Origin: Thiotrichaceae bacterium
Lineage (GTDB): Bacteria > Pseudomonadota > Gammaproteobacteria > Beggiatoales > Beggiatoaceae
Assembly (NCBI GenBank): GCA_028688145.1
Contig: JAQTYU010000007.1
Coordinates: 96,824-160,823, forward strand
Length of the DNA stretch: 64,000 nt
Reading direction: 5' to 3'
Both the position numbers and the translations under genes were made by a program. Under the pieces are notes generated by a model, which did no database searches, was not told where the DNA came from, and saw only the letters and a list, made by a program, of their open reading frames with translations. This document shows positions 51,243-63,874 of this stretch, one piece after another. Position 1 is the stretch's first letter. Every line of letters starts with the position of its first letter.

Positions 51243-54038
51243 TTACGAACCATTAATCGACGCATTCAACAAACTACGAATTTCTGCCAAAAACTGATTA
51301 CGTTGATACGAACCTTTTTGGAAAATCTTTTTCACATTACCCGCCAAAGACAAGCGATCCGCGAGTGTAATATCTTTTGCAGTGAGCACCAAGACAGGAA
51401 TATCAAGCCATTCAGGCTGTTTGCGCATTTGGCGCACAAATTCAAACCCATCCATTTCAGGCATCATCAAATCTAAAACCACCAAATCAGGGCGACGAGT
51501 TTGCATTAAATGCAATGCAGTGATGCCATTATTGGCTTGCTCGACTTGATAATTCATGTGGCTTAACATCCGAATCAACACTTCACGGGTCGCGTTGTCA
51601 TCTTCCACCACCAAAATATTGCTGATTTTCTTGCCAATATGATGTTTTTGCAACACCGCCGCCAATTGTTCACGGCTGATCGGTTTGTTTAAATAATCGG
51701 TCGCGCCCAAAGAATAGCCCACGGTTTTTTCATCAACCATTGAGAGCACCAACACGGGAATTTCTGACAATTGAGGATCGGATTTAAGCCGAGACAACAC
51801 CGTCCAACCATCCATTTCGGGCATCATCACATCAAGGGTAATCGCATCGGGTTTTAATTCTCGCGCCAAAGCCAAGCCTTTTTCGCCTGTGTTCGCCGTC
51901 TGCACTTCATACCCAATGCGTTCCAAATACGTTTTTAATAAAAAGCAGGCATCTGCATCATCATCAATCACCAAGACCAGCCCATTTTTCACCGCAGGCG
52001 CGGGCGACATACAGCTCAGGTCATGATTGCCAAACGCGCCATGATCCAAATATGCAGGCACGCGCACGGTAAAGGTCGTGCCCTCGCCATAGATACTATC
52101 AACGACAATCGTGCCGTGTAACATTTGCACAAATTGATAAGTAATCGCCAGCCCTAAACCCGTGCCGCCATATTTGCGCGTGGTCGAAGCATCGGCCTGC
52201 ATAAAAATCTGAAACAGCTTTTCTTTTTGTTCTGGAGTAATGCCGATGCCATTGTCAGTGATTTTGAACTCAAGAATTTCACCAAATTCGGTGTATTCAC
52301 GATTAACTTCAAACAAAATATGTCCATTTGATGTAAATTTAATCGCATTACTGAGCAAATTTAATAAAATCTGGCGTAACTTGGTGAAATCAGAATTAAT
52401 GTCTCCCAAGCTTTGTGGAAGAATGCTTTTAAAGGTATTGTTTTTCTTACTGAGCAAAGGCGTTGCGGTGTCAAACACTTCGTCCAACAGCATTTTTAGC
52501 GGGAAGGTTTCACAATAAACTTCCATTTTGCCCGCTTCAATTTTAGAAATATCCAAAATATCATTGATTAAACCGAGCAAATGTCGCCCTGCGGCAATGA
52601 TTTTGTGAAAATCAGGAATATAATCAATATGTCCCAAATCTTGCGCCTGCTCTTCCAGCATTTCGCTGTAGCCTAAAATCGCATTTAAAGGCGTGCGTAA
52701 TTCGTGGCTCATGTTGGCGAGAAATTGGCTTTTGGCAACATTGGCATCTTCTGCCATTTGTTTGGCACGATTTAAGGTCAGCTCGGCGCGTTTTTGCTCG
52801 GTAATATCGATAATAAAACCTTCAATAAATTGCAATTCGTGCAGTTCATTGAAAACTCCTTGTCCTTGTTCAAAGACCCATTTTTCTTGGTGAGAGCGGC
52901 TTAAAATACGATAACTGTATTTATAGGGCTGTTTGTGTTGCAGCGCGTGCTCTAAGACTTCAAAGAAGGGTTGACGGTCTTGCGGGTGAATAATATCGAT
53001 AAACTGCGTAAGTTTATGATTATCAGTAAATTCAACGGGTAAATAACCTGTTAAATCAATGCAACCTTCGCTGACAAATAACATCTGACGCTTTTCGTCG
53101 ACCGTGCTGCGATACACCATGCCGGGTAAATTACTCATCAAAGTTGCCAACATGCGCTGATTTTCATAAATGGCTTTTTGTGCTTGTTTTTGTTCAGTAA
53201 TATCTAAACACGCCCCGATAAAACCGACAAATTCGCCGCTGACATCCAGCCGCGCTATGCTGGTTTCGGTGAGCCAACGATATTCGCCATCAGCCCGTTT
53301 GAAACGGTATTGCAGGGTAAAATCGTGATGATTTTCAAGAGCAGTGCGGTAACGTGCACTGTAAATGGCGGCATCTTCAGGATGAATGCTTTTTAAGCGA
53401 TCATGTTCCAGCTCTTGCGCCAAAGAGTGCCCGGTGAAATTTAACCAAGTTTCATTAAATAAAGTATTGTTGCCCGTGGTGTCACTCATCCACAGCATGA
53501 CGGGGGCGCGATTCACAAAATTATTAAATTCGAGTTCTTGCCGATAAATCTGTTGTTCGGCTTGTTTGCGGTCGCTGATGTCGGTGCACGCGCCGATAAA
53601 TCCTCGAAACTCACCGAGTTCGTCAAATTGGGCGCGGGCTGTTTCAGCAAGCCAGCGATATTCGCCATCTTTGCGTCGTGCGCGATAACTCATTTGAAAA
53701 TCGTTCTGATTGACAAAAAAAGCTTCGGTATAAATTTCTAAGCAGTGATCAAAATCGTCGGGGTGAATGCTGTTCGTCCATTGCTGGCTGAAGTTTTCGG
53801 CGGCGATGTTGCCGACAAAATCGAGCCATGTTTGATTCAGCAGCACGCATTCGCCTTTAAAATCTGTCATCCACAACATCACAGGGGCATTGTTTGCGAA
53901 GTCCTGTAGGGCTTGTTCACGGGCTTGGAGCAACAACAATTGTTGTTGTAAATTCCGTGTTTTTGCAGCACGTTGCAGCAGGATTATGACATAGCACAGT
54001 AATAAACCTGCCACCACCCAACCGCCCGAAATGATCAT
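51243..54038 (-). CDS. Hybrid sensor kinase: TM, three PAS, HisKA, HATPase, two receivers
   Basis: This 931-residue protein is anchored by one N-terminal membrane segment (about 5-22, VVAGLLLCYVIILL) with no periplasmic domain. Three PAS domains with PAC tails follow at about 45-165, 170-290 and 295-420; the first two are alike (APVMLWMTDF and APVMLWMSDT). HisKA has its His near 446 (NMSHELRTPLNAILGYSEML), then HATPase (NLLSNAIKFTSNG, GGTGLGLAITYQF). Two receivers follow with phospho-Asp in TLDVMMPEMDG and VLDLMMPEMDG. It is monocistronic. The signal is unknown. Confidence 0.92.
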   Translation of the reverse strand: MIISGGWVVAGLLLCYVIILLQRAAKTRNLQQQLLLLQAREQALQDFANNAPVMLWMTDFKGECVLLNQTWLDFVGNIAAENFSQQWTNSIHPDDFDHCLEIYTEAFFVNQNDFQMSYRARRKDGEYRWLAETARAQFDELGEFRGFIGACTDISDRKQAEQQIYRQELEFNNFVNRAPVMLWMSDTTGNNTLFNETWLNFTGHSLAQELEHDRLKSIHPEDAAIYSARYRTALENHHDFTLQYRFKRADGEYRWLTETSIARLDVSGEFVGFIGACLDITEQKQAQKAIYENQRMLATLMSNLPGMVYRSTVDEKRQMLFVSEGCIDLTGYLPVEFTDNHKLTQFIDIIHPQDRQPFFEVLEHALQHKQPYKYSYRILSRSHQEKWVFEQGQGVFNELHELQFIEGFIIDITEQKRAELTLNRAKQMAEDANVAKSQFLANMSHELRTPLNAILGYSEMLEEQAQDLGHIDYIPDFHKIIAAGRHLLGLINDILDISKIEAGKMEVYCETFPLKMLLDEVFDTATPLLSKKNNTFKSILPQSLGDINSDFTKLRQILLNLLSNAIKFTSNGHILFEVNREYTEFGEILEFKITDNGIGITPEQKEKLFQIFMQADASTTRKYGGTGLGLAITYQFVQMLHGTIVVDSIYGEGTTFTVRVPAYLDHGAFGNHDLSCMSPAPAVKNGLVLVIDDDADACFLLKTYLERIGYEVQTANTGEKGLALARELKPDAITLDVMMPEMDGWTVLSRLKSDPQLSEIPVLVLSMVDEKTVGYSLGATDYLNKPISREQLAAVLQKHHIGKKISNILVVEDDNATREVLIRMLSHMNYQVEQANNGITALHLMQTRRPDLVVLDLMMPEMDGFEFVRQMRKQPEWLDIPVLVLTAKDITLADRLSLAGNVKKIFQKGSYQRNQFLAEIRSLLNASINGS

Positions 54039-54087
54039 CTACACTGTCCTCTGTCTTTGGTGAAATTATTATTTTCATAAATACTTA

Positions 54088-54205
54088 CTGAAGCCCCCAA
54101 CCCCCTAAAGGGGCTAAGTATTAAAGATTTTGTCTTTAAAGTCCCCTTTAGGGGATTTAGGGGCTTGTGTTAATGTTTAGCCCCCTTCAGGGGATTGGGG
54201 GCGCA
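54088..54205. repeat. Dispersed inverted repeat, copy 3
   Basis: Same layout as copy 1: CTGAAGCCCCCAACCCCCTA at the left, CCCCTTTAGGGGATTTAGGG inside, and GGGGATTGGGGGCGCA at the right. It lies eight bases past the uvrB stop codon. Confidence 0.8.
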
Positions 54206-54212
54206 TTAAATT

Positions 54213-56216
54213 TCAATACTGTAACTGCTGTTGTTGCAAAACTTTAATCTGATCGCGCACTTGTGCCGCTTGTTCAAATTCTAAATTCTTGGCATGTTGA
54301 TACATTTGTTGCTGCAACTGCTGAATTTTTTTCGCCAATTGTTGCGGAGAAAGCACTTTATACTGTGCGGCTTGCTCAGAAACCTGCAAAGTTTGCGCCG
54401 TTGTCTGCGCCTCACTCATCATGCTTTCTAAAACATCCGTAATTGCTTTATGCACGCCGCGCGGTGTAATTCCATGCTCTTGATTATAAGCGACTTGTTT
54501 GACACGGCGGCGGTCAGTTTCTGCAATCGCACGTTGCATCGAATTGGTAATTCTGTCGGCGTATAAAATCGCTTTGCCGTGCAAATGGCGTGCAGCGCGT
54601 CCAATAGTTTGAATCAAAGCACGCTCGGAACGTAAAAAGCCTTCTTTGTCCGCATCAAAAATCGCGACCAGAGAAACTTCAGGAATATCCAAGCCTTCGC
54701 GTAGTAAGTTAATTCCGACCAGCACATCAAAAATCCCCAGCCGCAAATCCCGAATAATTTCCATGCGTTCCACGGTGTCGATATCCGAGTGCAAATAACG
54801 CACTTTCACCTGATGTTCGCTAAGGTAATCGGTTAAATCTTCTGCCATGCGCTTGGTCAAAGTGGTGATTAATACGCGCTGTTGCAACTTCACCCGCAGA
54901 TGAATTTCTGAAAGCACATCATCGACTTGGATGCTGACGGGACGAATCATGATTTCAGGATCGATTAAACCCGTGGGACGCACCACTTGTTCCACCACTT
55001 GCTGGGCGTGTTGCTGTTCATAATCGGCGGGCGTGGCAGACACGAAAATTATTTGCGGGGCAAGGCGTTCAAATTCTTCAAAGCGCAACGGACGATTGTC
55101 CAAAGCGGAGGGCAATCTAAACCCATAATTCACCAGCGTTTCTTTACGCGAACGGTCTCCGCGATACATCCCGCCCAATTGCGGAATAGTGACGTGACTT
55201 TCATCCACAATTAACAAAGCATTTTCGGGCAAATAATCGAATAAAGTCGGCGGTGGCTCGCCGGGATTGCGTTGTGACAAATAGCGCGAATAATTTTCGA
55301 TGCCGCCGCAATAGCCAATTTCATTAATCATTTCAATGTCGTATAAAGTACGCTGTTCTAAACGTTGCGCTTCGACTAATTTGTTTTCGGCACGTAAGCT
55401 GTCTAAACGGCTGCGTAATTCTTCTTTAATGCGGTCAATGGCTTGCAATAATACCGCGCGCGGCGTGACATAGTGTGTCTTAGGATACAAAGTGATACGC
55501 GGCACGGTGCGCAAAATTTGCCCGGTCAGCGGGTCGAAATAGCGCAGGGCTTCGATTTCATCATCAAATAATTCGACCCGCACCGCGTCGCGCTCGGATT
55601 CTGCGGGATAAATTTCAATAATTTCCCCACGCACCCGATATGTGCCGCGCTCAATCACCAAATCGTTGCGGGTGTATTGCAGTTCTGCCAAACGCCGCAG
55701 AATAAAACGCTGATCAACTTTTTCGCCACGTACTAAATGCAGCAGCATTTGTAAATACCATTCGGGATCGCCTAAACCATAAATTGCGGACACGGTGGCA
55801 ACGACAATCGCGTCAGGGCGTTCGAGCATGGCTTTGGTGGCAGACAGTCGCATTTGTTCGATGTGTTCATTCACCGAGGCATCTTTAGCGATATACGTAT
55901 CTGAGGCGGGCACGTAGGCTTCGGGCTGGTAATAATCGTAATACGACACGAAATATTCAACCGCATTGTGCGGAAAGAAACTTTTCATCTCGCCATATAA
56001 TTGTGCGGCAAGGGTTTTATTCGGGGCAAGCACCAAGGTTGTGCGTTGCACTTGTTGAATCACGTTAGCAATGGTGAAAGTTTTTCCCGAACCTGTGACC
56101 CCTAATAAAGTTTGATAGCGGTCGCCGCGTGCTAAGCCTTTGCATAGATTAAGAATTGCATCAGGTTGGTCGCCGTCGGGCTGATAATCGGAGTGAAGTT
56201 TGAATGTATCAGACAT
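54213..56216 (-). CDS. uvrB: Excinuclease ABC subunit B
   Basis: DNA damage verification helicase of nucleotide excision repair. The 667 residues show Walker [14 protein letters not shown] near residue 39, the beta-hairpin region [20 protein letters not shown], Walker B LIVDESH, and helicase motifs [17 protein letters not shown] and QTIGRAARH. The C-terminal UVR motif ([17 protein letters not shown]), which binds UvrC, is present. It is divergent from the aminotransferase gene, a common gammaproteobacterial pairing. Confidence 0.97.
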   Translation of the reverse strand: MSDTFKLHSDYQPDGDQPDAILNLCKGLARGDRYQTLLGVTGSGKTFTIANVIQQVQRTTLVLAPNKTLAAQLYGEMKSFFPHNAVEYFVSYYDYYQPEAYVPASDTYIAKDASVNEHIEQMRLSATKAMLERPDAIVVATVSAIYGLGDPEWYLQMLLHLVRGEKVDQRFILRRLAELQYTRNDLVIERGTYRVRGEIIEIYPAESERDAVRVELFDDEIEALRYFDPLTGQILRTVPRITLYPKTHYVTPRAVLLQAIDRIKEELRSRLDSLRAENKLVEAQRLEQRTLYDIEMINEIGYCGGIENYSRYLSQRNPGEPPPTLFDYLPENALLIVDESHVTIPQLGGMYRGDRSRKETLVNYGFRLPSALDNRPLRFEEFERLAPQIIFVSATPADYEQQHAQQVVEQVVRPTGLIDPEIMIRPVSIQVDDVLSEIHLRVKLQQRVLITTLTKRMAEDLTDYLSEHQVKVRYLHSDIDTVERMEIIRDLRLGIFDVLVGINLLREGLDIPEVSLVAIFDADKEGFLRSERALIQTIGRAARHLHGKAILYADRITNSMQRAIAETDRRRVKQVAYNQEHGITPRGVHKAITDVLESMMSEAQTTAQTLQVSEQAAQYKVLSPQQLAKKIQQLQQQMYQHAKNLEFEQAAQVRDQIKVLQQQQLQY

Positions 56217-56292
56217 GAATTTTCTAGGCTGTGCGTTTACAATAGAGCAGTAAGATTCTTACCTACATACTAGCAGTTATAAGGAAACCCGT

Positions 56293-57474
56293 GTGAATAT
56301 CGAACTTTCTCAACGTGTACAATCAATTAAGCCTTCTCCCACCTTAGCTGTGACTGCTCGTGCAGCCGCGCTGAAAGCCGCAGGACATGACATTATTGGC
56401 TTGGGTGCTGGCGAACCTGACTTTGATACCCCGCAATATATTAAAGATGCTGCAATTGCGGCAATGAACAAGGGTTTTACCAAGTATACCCCTGTTGGCG
56501 GGACGGCTTCTTTCAAGCAAGCTATTATCGACAAGTTTGCAGGCGAAAATCAATTACAATACACGCCTAAGCAAATTCTGGTTTCTTGTGGCGGTAAGCA
56601 TAGCTTTTTCAACTTGGCTCAAGCTTTGTTGAACAAGGGCGATGAAGTGATTATTCCTGCGCCTTATTGGGTTTCTTATCCTGATATGGTGTTGTTGGCA
56701 GATGCCACGCCTGTGATTTTGGAAGGGACTTTTGAACAAGGTTTCAAAATCACCCCTGAACAATTAGACAAGGCGATTACGCCTAAAACCAAGCTGTTTG
56801 TCATCAACAGCCCTTCTAATCCCACGGGCGTGAATTACACCAACGATGAATTAATCGCGTTGGCAAATGTGTTGTTAAAGCATCCGCAGGTGTTGGTGGC
56901 AACGGATGACATGTACGAGCACATTTTGTGGGAAGGTCGTCCTTTCAAGAATATTTTGAATCTGTGCCCCGCTTTGTATGAACGTACCATCGTGTTAAAT
57001 GGTGTGTCTAAAGCTTATGCGATGACGGGCTGGCGGATTGGTTATGCGGCGGGTCCTGAAAAGTTAATTCAGGCGATGGATAATATCCAATCACAAAGCA
57101 CTTCAAACCCCACTTCTATCGCACAATATGCCGCAGAAGCTGCATTGAAAGGCGATCAAACTTTCATCAGCGAAATGGTGGGGATTTTCAAATCTCGTCA
57201 TGATTTCGTGCATGATGCTTTGAAGCAAATCAAGGGTGTGCGCGTGTTGCCTGCACAAGGCACGTTCTACATTTTCCCCAACATGCAAGAAGCGATTAAG
57301 AACTTGGGCATGAAGAATGATTTGGAACTGGGTGAACATTTAATCGAAAAAGCAGGGGTTGCGTTAGTGCCCGGTTCTGCTTTCGGTTCTGAAGGTCACA
57401 TGCGGATTTCTTTTGCTACTAGCATGGAAAACTTGCAAAAAGCGATGGAAAGATTGCAGAAGGCTTTGGGTTAG
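56293..57474 (+). CDS. Aspartate aminotransferase (class I)
   Basis: PLP enzyme linking aspartate/oxaloacetate with glutamate/2-oxoglutarate. The 393 residues show GAGEPDFDTPQYIKDAA near 37, GGKHSFFNLAQALL, SPSNPTGVNY near 175, and the PLP Lys in NGVSKAYAMTGWRIGYAAG near 238; the carboxylate-binding Arg is in HMRISFATS. It starts with GTG and lies 76 bp from the divergent uvrB. It fits the aspartate (AAT-I-gamma) type, though prephenate activity in some relatives cannot be excluded. Confidence 0.92.
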   Translation: MNIELSQRVQSIKPSPTLAVTARAAALKAAGHDIIGLGAGEPDFDTPQYIKDAAIAAMNKGFTKYTPVGGTASFKQAIIDKFAGENQLQYTPKQILVSCGGKHSFFNLAQALLNKGDEVIIPAPYWVSYPDMVLLADATPVILEGTFEQGFKITPEQLDKAITPKTKLFVINSPSNPTGVNYTNDELIALANVLLKHPQVLVATDDMYEHILWEGRPFKNILNLCPALYERTIVLNGVSKAYAMTGWRIGYAAGPEKLIQAMDNIQSQSTSNPTSIAQYAAEAALKGDQTFISEMVGIFKSRHDFVHDALKQIKGVRVLPAQGTFYIFPNMQEAIKNLGMKNDLELGEHLIEKAGVALVPGSAFGSEGHMRISFATSMENLQKAMERLQKALG

Positions 57475-57495
57475 TTTTTGCCTTTAAGTTGATTT

Positions 57496-57531
57496 AGACC
57501 TGCTAGTTTTTTGAAACCTAGCAGGTCTTTT
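57496..57531 (+). terminator. Rho-independent terminator of the aminotransferase gene
   Basis: An 11-bp stem AGACCTGCTAG with CTAGCAGGTCT and an 11-base loop is followed by TTTT, 21 bases past the stop codon. Confidence 0.85.
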
Positions 57532-57560
57532 CCTAATAAAACAATACTGAGAAATAACTG

Positions 57561-58253
57561 ATGAATTCTGAACTCGTTAAAAAAGCATTTAATACAAATA
57601 ATATTTTATTATTCATAATATTAAGTGGTACATTCATTTTTGGTTATAAACAACAAGCAGCCGAAATGGGATTGTTTATTGTTGCTGGGGCAATTAGTTT
57701 GGCATTTGCGAATATTTCAAAGATTCAGCGATTTAAAGGAGCTGGTTTTGAAGCAGAAATGAGAGAATTAAAACACGAAGTACAACAAACGGTTGATGAT
57801 GCTAATATCACAATTAATAATCTCAAAGAAATGGCAAAGCCTCTTATTATTTCGTCACTAATTCAACTTAATTATGCAGGGCGATTCGCTGGTATGACGG
57901 ATGCAGTCAAAAAGCAAGAATTGAGGGATGATTTAGAAAAATTAGCAAACACTTTGAAATTATCGTCAGATACTGACATTCAGAAAGTTTTTAAAGAATA
58001 TTTAAGTTCCACTGCTTGGGATCATCTAGGTCGTATAGGAGAAAAGCTTGGTTTTGAGAAGAGCAAATCCATAGAACTACTCAATTTACCGCTTGATGAG
58101 TTTGTGAGTAAATCTGTTACAAGCAAAGAGATACGTGATGCATTATCAGGTAGTGAATTTGATGACATTCGTGAAGAGATTGAGCCCTTAATAGAAGACT
58201 ATGAATATTATCTCAAAGAACATAAGTTCCGTAGACCTGAATTGTGGAAATAA
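57561..58253 (+). CDS. Hypothetical membrane protein
   Basis: No family is recognised. The 230 residues have two N-terminal hydrophobic segments (about 16-28, ILLFIILSGTFIFGY, and 37-51, LFIVAGAISLAFANI), then a predicted coiled coil at 65-95 (EAEMRELKHEVQQTVDDANI) and a charged, soluble C-terminus of about 130 residues. The soluble part should be cytoplasmic if both segments span the membrane. Base composition is more AT-rich than its neighbours. It lies alone between a terminator and repeat debris, so horizontal arrival is possible. Confidence 0.65.
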   Translation: MNSELVKKAFNTNNILLFIILSGTFIFGYKQQAAEMGLFIVAGAISLAFANISKIQRFKGAGFEAEMRELKHEVQQTVDDANITINNLKEMAKPLIISSLIQLNYAGRFAGMTDAVKKQELRDDLEKLANTLKLSSDTDIQKVFKEYLSSTAWDHLGRIGEKLGFEKSKSIELLNLPLDEFVSKSVTSKEIRDALSGSEFDDIREEIEPLIEDYEYYLKEHKFRRPELWK

Positions 58254-58270
58254 TGTTTTTTTGATTCCTC

Positions 58271-58292
58271 GTTCCCAAACTCTGTTTGGGAA
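58271..58292. repeat. REP-like hairpin (GTTCCCAA type)
   Basis: GTTCCCAAACTCTGTTTGGG with trailing AA forms a tight hairpin 18 bases past the hypothetical gene. It is related to the TTCCCA/TGGGAA ends at 995 and 1223 and may act as a terminator. It opens the 58254-58855 gap. Confidence 0.55.
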
Positions 58293-58477
58293 CACCAGCC
58301 AGTCAAGCTCCGCTTAACGATTCAGCAAACCTGAAACCTCATTCAACAAATGACGAGATAATACACTCAGCATTGAGGCTATTGTTTCTCGTGATACCCT
58401 TCAAAGATTTTTCCGAGTGAAAGCGTTTATGCCTCATAATTTACTTATTCCAGAATGGATTAAAGAGCTTTCGGAAT

Positions 58478-58497
58478 TTGATGACACGCCCTAGTTA
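58478..58497. mobile_element. IS-end-like scar
   Basis: AATTTGATGACACGCCCTAG resembles the TIR-like sequence near 9796 upstream of the truncated IS5-type transposase. No transposase frame was recognised in the adjacent 58300-58475 stretch. Confidence 0.35.
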
Positions 58498-58509
58498 TTT
58501 AAATCTTTG

Positions 58510-58625
58510 ACGCAGCCCTCCCCTAAAAAGGGTTAAACACTAAATAATTGCGTTTCATTTTTAAAGTCGCCTTTTAGGGGATTTAAGAGCTTGCTTTAAT
58601 CTTTTAGAGGGTTGGGGGCGCAGTT
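58510..58625. repeat. Dispersed inverted repeat, copy 4 (diverged)
   Basis: ACGCAGCCCTCCCCTAAAAA opens the copy, CCTTTTAGGGGATTTAAGAG lies within, and GAGGGTTGGGGGCGCAGT closes it. It is more diverged than copies 1 and 3. The following 230 bp before thiC contains no recognisable TPP riboswitch. Confidence 0.65.
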
Positions 58626-58846
58626 AAGATTAACAGCTAGAAAACGTGAGAAAAATCAGAAAACAAACAAATAACCCCCAATTTTCTTGGAATTCTCAAC
58701 CTTGCAAATTCCTCAATTCTTCTATAGTGTGATCCCGCAAATTACACAAACTGTGTTTTTTTCAAAATTCCCCGCTTAAACCGCCCCTACTGCTTGTATT
58801 TCCGCTTTCAGCGCATACATTTCACGGCGTATATTGACGACGATAG

Positions 58847-60730
<1,884 letters not shown>

Positions 60731-60740
60731 GTTTTAGCCT

Positions 60741-60759
60741 CCCCCTTTGAAAAAGGGGG
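60741..60759 (+). terminator. Hairpin after thiC
   Basis: CCCCCTTTGAAAAAGGGGG lies 11 bases past the thiC stop codon. The sequence matches the inner palindrome of the repeat at 995-1223, so it is probably the same repeat type used as a terminator. Confidence 0.6.
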
Positions 60760-60845
60760 AATGAGGGGATGGCTGCGTCAAAGAGAATAAAGATTATATA
60801 CAATAGATAGTTAGTGAACTATTACCCTTAACTATTTGATTCCAT

Positions 60846-61076
60846 TTATAACAAATGATTGGTGGCTTTGTAAAAGCAAAACCCTTTACTCTGACGATTG
60901 GCGAGACAGGTATTCTTCACCGCTTGGGAATCTAGCATAATCAGGCTTGTCCATTTAGGTTTTTTTGAATATTCTCTGAGGGTCTCATGTAAGCGAGACA
61001 TCAGTTTATCGATGATGCCTAAAGCTCTCCATTGTTTGTAATGCCAGTACACGCTTGAATAGGGTGGGAAGTCTTT
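60846..61076 (-). pseudogene. IS5-type transposase middle fragment
   Basis: The frame encodes KDFPPYSSVYWHYKQWRALG, then LMLDSQ-like IMLDSQAVKNT with the first catalytic Asp, and SKGFCFYKATN, then stops. It covers the part missing from the copy at 16881, while its last motif overlaps the start of the 50282 copy. A short insertion splits KATN from GIK at the 3' side. The 5' side ends at the hairpin at 61074. Confidence 0.75.
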
Positions 61077-61115
61077 TATCTCGTTCCAACGCTGGAGAGT
61101 TGGAACGAGATAAAA
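61074..61115. repeat. Perfect 17-bp stem hairpin
   Basis: TTTTATCTCGTTCCAAC and GTTGGAACGAGATAAAA flank an eight-base loop. T-runs stand at both ends, so it can act as a terminator for argJ on the minus strand. It is of the CGTTCC repeat type seen elsewhere in the window. Confidence 0.7.
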
Positions 61116-61144
61116 AGGGGAAGAAAAAGCGTAATCTTAAAGCC

Positions 61145-62350
61145 CTAAGTCCGATATTCCGCATTAATCTTGACGTAATCGTATGAAAAATCACAAGTCC
61201 ACACATCTTCTATGACATCGCCGCGCGCCAACAACACGCGAATCGTGATTTCTTTTTCCGACATCACCGCTTGTCCTTGGGCTTCAGTGTAACTTGGCGC
61301 ACGTCCACCATTTTCCACAATGCAAACCTCGCCCAAATAAATCTTAATTTTATCCAAATCCAGATTGTTTAAGCCCGCCCGTCCCACCGCCGCTAAAATC
61401 CGTCCCCAATTGGCATCGCTGGCAAAAAACGCGGTTTTGACCAAAGGAGAATGGGCGATAGTGTACGCCACGTCTAAACATTCTTGAGCATTTGCACCTT
61501 GTTCAACGCGCACGGTGATAAATTTGGTTGCGCCTTCGCCATCACGCACAATCGCTTGTGCCAAAGCAATGCAAACCTCGGTGATTAAATCGCGCAGTTG
61601 CAAATAACGTTCATCCGCCCTGCTCACGGTCAACATGCCTTTACCCGTCGCGACCAGCACGCAAGAATCATTGGTTGAGGTGTCGCCGTCGATAGTGACG
61701 CGGTTAAAACTGCGATTTGCTGCATAATGCAGGCATTCTTGCAATAAACTTTGCGGGACTGACGCATCAGTCGCGATAAAGCCCAGCATGGTTGCCATGT
61801 CGGGGCGAATCATGCCCGCGCCTTTAGAAATCCCTGTCACCGTGACCAGATGCCCGCCAATTTCCGCTTGACGAGAAACCAGTTTGGGCACGGTGTCGGT
61901 GGTCATAATCGCCCGCGCTGCCTTGTCCCAATTGTCAGCGGAAAGATTTTGAAAGGCGATAGGAATCGCTTTGCAGATTTTTTCCACAGGCAAAGAAACC
62001 CCAATCACACCCGTTGAAAATGGCAGCACCGCTTCTGAAGTGCAAGACGCTTGGGCGGCAACCGAAGCGCAACTGCTGAGTGCGTCTTGTAAACCTTGTG
62101 CGCCCGTGCCTGCATTGGCATTGCCTGAATTAATCAGCAAAAAACGCGGTGCAGTATTGTGTAAATGTTGCTTGCTCAAAGTCACAGGCGCGGCACAAAA
62201 CGCATTTTGCGTAAACACGGCGGCGGTGCTGCTGTTGGGCGCGATTTCAAATAAAGTCAAATCATCACGCACCGCTTGTTTAATTTGCGCACAGGTCGTC
62301 CCGATACGAATGCCCGCCACCGCATGAAATGCTAACACTGGTTCTGACAT
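61145..62350 (-). CDS. argJ: Glutamate N-acetyltransferase/amino-acid acetyltransferase
   Basis: Transfers the acetyl group from N-acetylornithine to glutamate, recycling it in arginine synthesis; some forms also use acetyl-CoA. From the ATG at 62350 (MSEPVLAFHA, with GGAG ahead) it has 401 residues. The autocleavage site is RPDMATMLGFIATDA with the nucleophile Thr near 189. Other conserved parts are NSGNANAGTGAQG, GDTSTNDSC and the C-terminal NAEYRT. An upstream in-frame start overlapping proA adds 30 residues and is unlikely. Confidence 0.95.
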   Translation of the reverse strand: MSEPVLAFHAVAGIRIGTTCAQIKQAVRDDLTLFEIAPNSSTAAVFTQNAFCAAPVTLSKQHLHNTAPRFLLINSGNANAGTGAQGLQDALSSCASVAAQASCTSEAVLPFSTGVIGVSLPVEKICKAIPIAFQNLSADNWDKAARAIMTTDTVPKLVSRQAEIGGHLVTVTGISKGAGMIRPDMATMLGFIATDASVPQSLLQECLHYAANRSFNRVTIDGDTSTNDSCVLVATGKGMLTVSRADERYLQLRDLITEVCIALAQAIVRDGEGATKFITVRVEQGANAQECLDVAYTIAHSPLVKTAFFASDANWGRILAAVGRAGLNNLDLDKIKIYLGEVCIVENGGRAPSYTEAQGQAVMSEKEITIRVLLARGDVIEDVWTCDFSYDYVKINAEYRT

Positions 62351-62360
62351 GCAAAGCTCC

Positions 62361-63617
62361 TTATTGGCGAATGTGTCCATTGCCGAGTACGATGAATTTT
62401 TGTGAGGTGAGTCCTTCCAAACCCACAGGGCCGCGTGCATGGAATTTATCGGTGCTGATGCCGATTTCCGCGCCTAAACCATATTCAAAACCATCTGCCA
62501 AGCGGGTTGAAGCATTGACCATCACCGAGCTGGAATCGACTTCTTGCAAGAAACGCATTCCACGATCCCAATCTTCCGTAATAATACTTTCGGTGTGTTG
62601 CGAACTGTGGGTGCGAATATGCGCAATCGCTTCGTCAATATTTTCCACAATCTTAATTGACAAAATCGGGGCTAAATATTCCGTGTCCCAATCGGCAGCA
62701 TTGGCGGCGGTGATATTGGGCAGAATTTTCAAAGTTTCCGCACAGCCGCGTAATTCCACCCCTGTGGCATGATATTTTTCTGCCAAAATTGGCAAAATTT
62801 GGGCGGCAATGCCTTTGGCAACCAATAAAGTTTCCATCGTATTGCAAGTGCCATAACGCTGAGTTTTGGCATTGTAAGCCACTTGTAAGGCTTTGTTTAA
62901 ATCGGCTTTGTCGTCGATATACACATGGCAAATTCCATCTAAATGTTTAATCACAGGCACGCGCGCTTCTTGGCTGATGCGCTCAATCAAACTTTTGCCG
63001 CCGCGTGGAATAATCACATCGACGTATTTGCTCATGCGAATCAACTCGCCCACGGCAGCGCGGTCTGTAGTTTCAATCACTTGTACGGCGGTGGCGGGTA
63101 AACCTGCTTTTTCTAAACCTGCGGCGATACATTTCGCAATCGCTTGGTTGGATTGAATCGCTTCTGAGCCGCCGCGTAAAATCGTGGCATTGCCTGATTT
63201 CAAACACAGACTTGCGGCATCGATGGTGACATTGGGGCGGGCTTCGTAAATAATCCCGACCACGCCCAAAGGCACGCGCATTTTGCCGACTTGAAAACCT
63301 GCGGGGCGGTAATGTAAATCACTGATGCAGCCAATTGGGTCAGGCAAGGCAATCACTTGGCGCAAGCCTTCAATCATGCCAGCGATGCCTTTTTCATTCA
63401 AAGTGAGGCGATCTAACATCGCGGATTCTAAGCCGTTGGCTTTGCCTTGGGCTAAATCTTGGGCGTTGGCGGCGAGTAATTCGGGTTGATGTGCTTCTAA
63501 TTCATCGGCAATGGCTGCCAGAGCTGCGTTTTTAACTTGGGTGTTGCTGCGCCCTAAAATCGTGGCAGCATCACGGGCATTTTTGCCAATTTGGAGCATG
63601 TATTCTGCAATATTCAT
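62361..63617 (-). CDS. proA: Gamma-glutamyl phosphate reductase
   Basis: Second step of proline synthesis, reducing glutamyl phosphate to the semialdehyde. The 418 residues have the aldehyde-dehydrogenase fold with [19 protein letters not shown] near 118, the catalytic Cys in [15 protein letters not shown] near 283, and [16 protein letters not shown] and [10 protein letters not shown] near the end. argJ starts ten bases after its stop, so the two amino-acid genes are probably cotranscribed. proB is not in the window. Confidence 0.96.
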   Translation of the reverse strand: MNIAEYMLQIGKNARDAATILGRSNTQVKNAALAAIADELEAHQPELLAANAQDLAQGKANGLESAMLDRLTLNEKGIAGMIEGLRQVIALPDPIGCISDLHYRPAGFQVGKMRVPLGVVGIIYEARPNVTIDAASLCLKSGNATILRGGSEAIQSNQAIAKCIAAGLEKAGLPATAVQVIETTDRAAVGELIRMSKYVDVIIPRGGKSLIERISQEARVPVIKHLDGICHVYIDDKADLNKALQVAYNAKTQRYGTCNTMETLLVAKGIAAQILPILAEKYHATGVELRGCAETLKILPNITAANAADWDTEYLAPILSIKIVENIDEAIAHIRTHSSQHTESIITEDWDRGMRFLQEVDSSSVMVNASTRLADGFEYGLGAEIGISTDKFHARGPVGLEGLTSQKFIVLGNGHIRQ

Positions 63618-63874
63618 TAGTTGTCTCTAAATAGTGCGTGTTTTGGAAGTATCATTAGCATATAGCATATTTAAGACAAGTAAGTATATCGGACTACGGC
63701 GGGTTTGCATGGATTTCTTGGCTAACTTGGGTAAAACACGCTATTTCACGCAAGGATTTTCAATTTAGCTCATCCCCTTTTTCAAAAGCATCGGCATCTA
63801 CACAAGAAAGTTCCCCGAAAAAGAGAATGAAATATCCCCAAACTCATCTAACGGGAAGATGTCTTTTTCATCCT

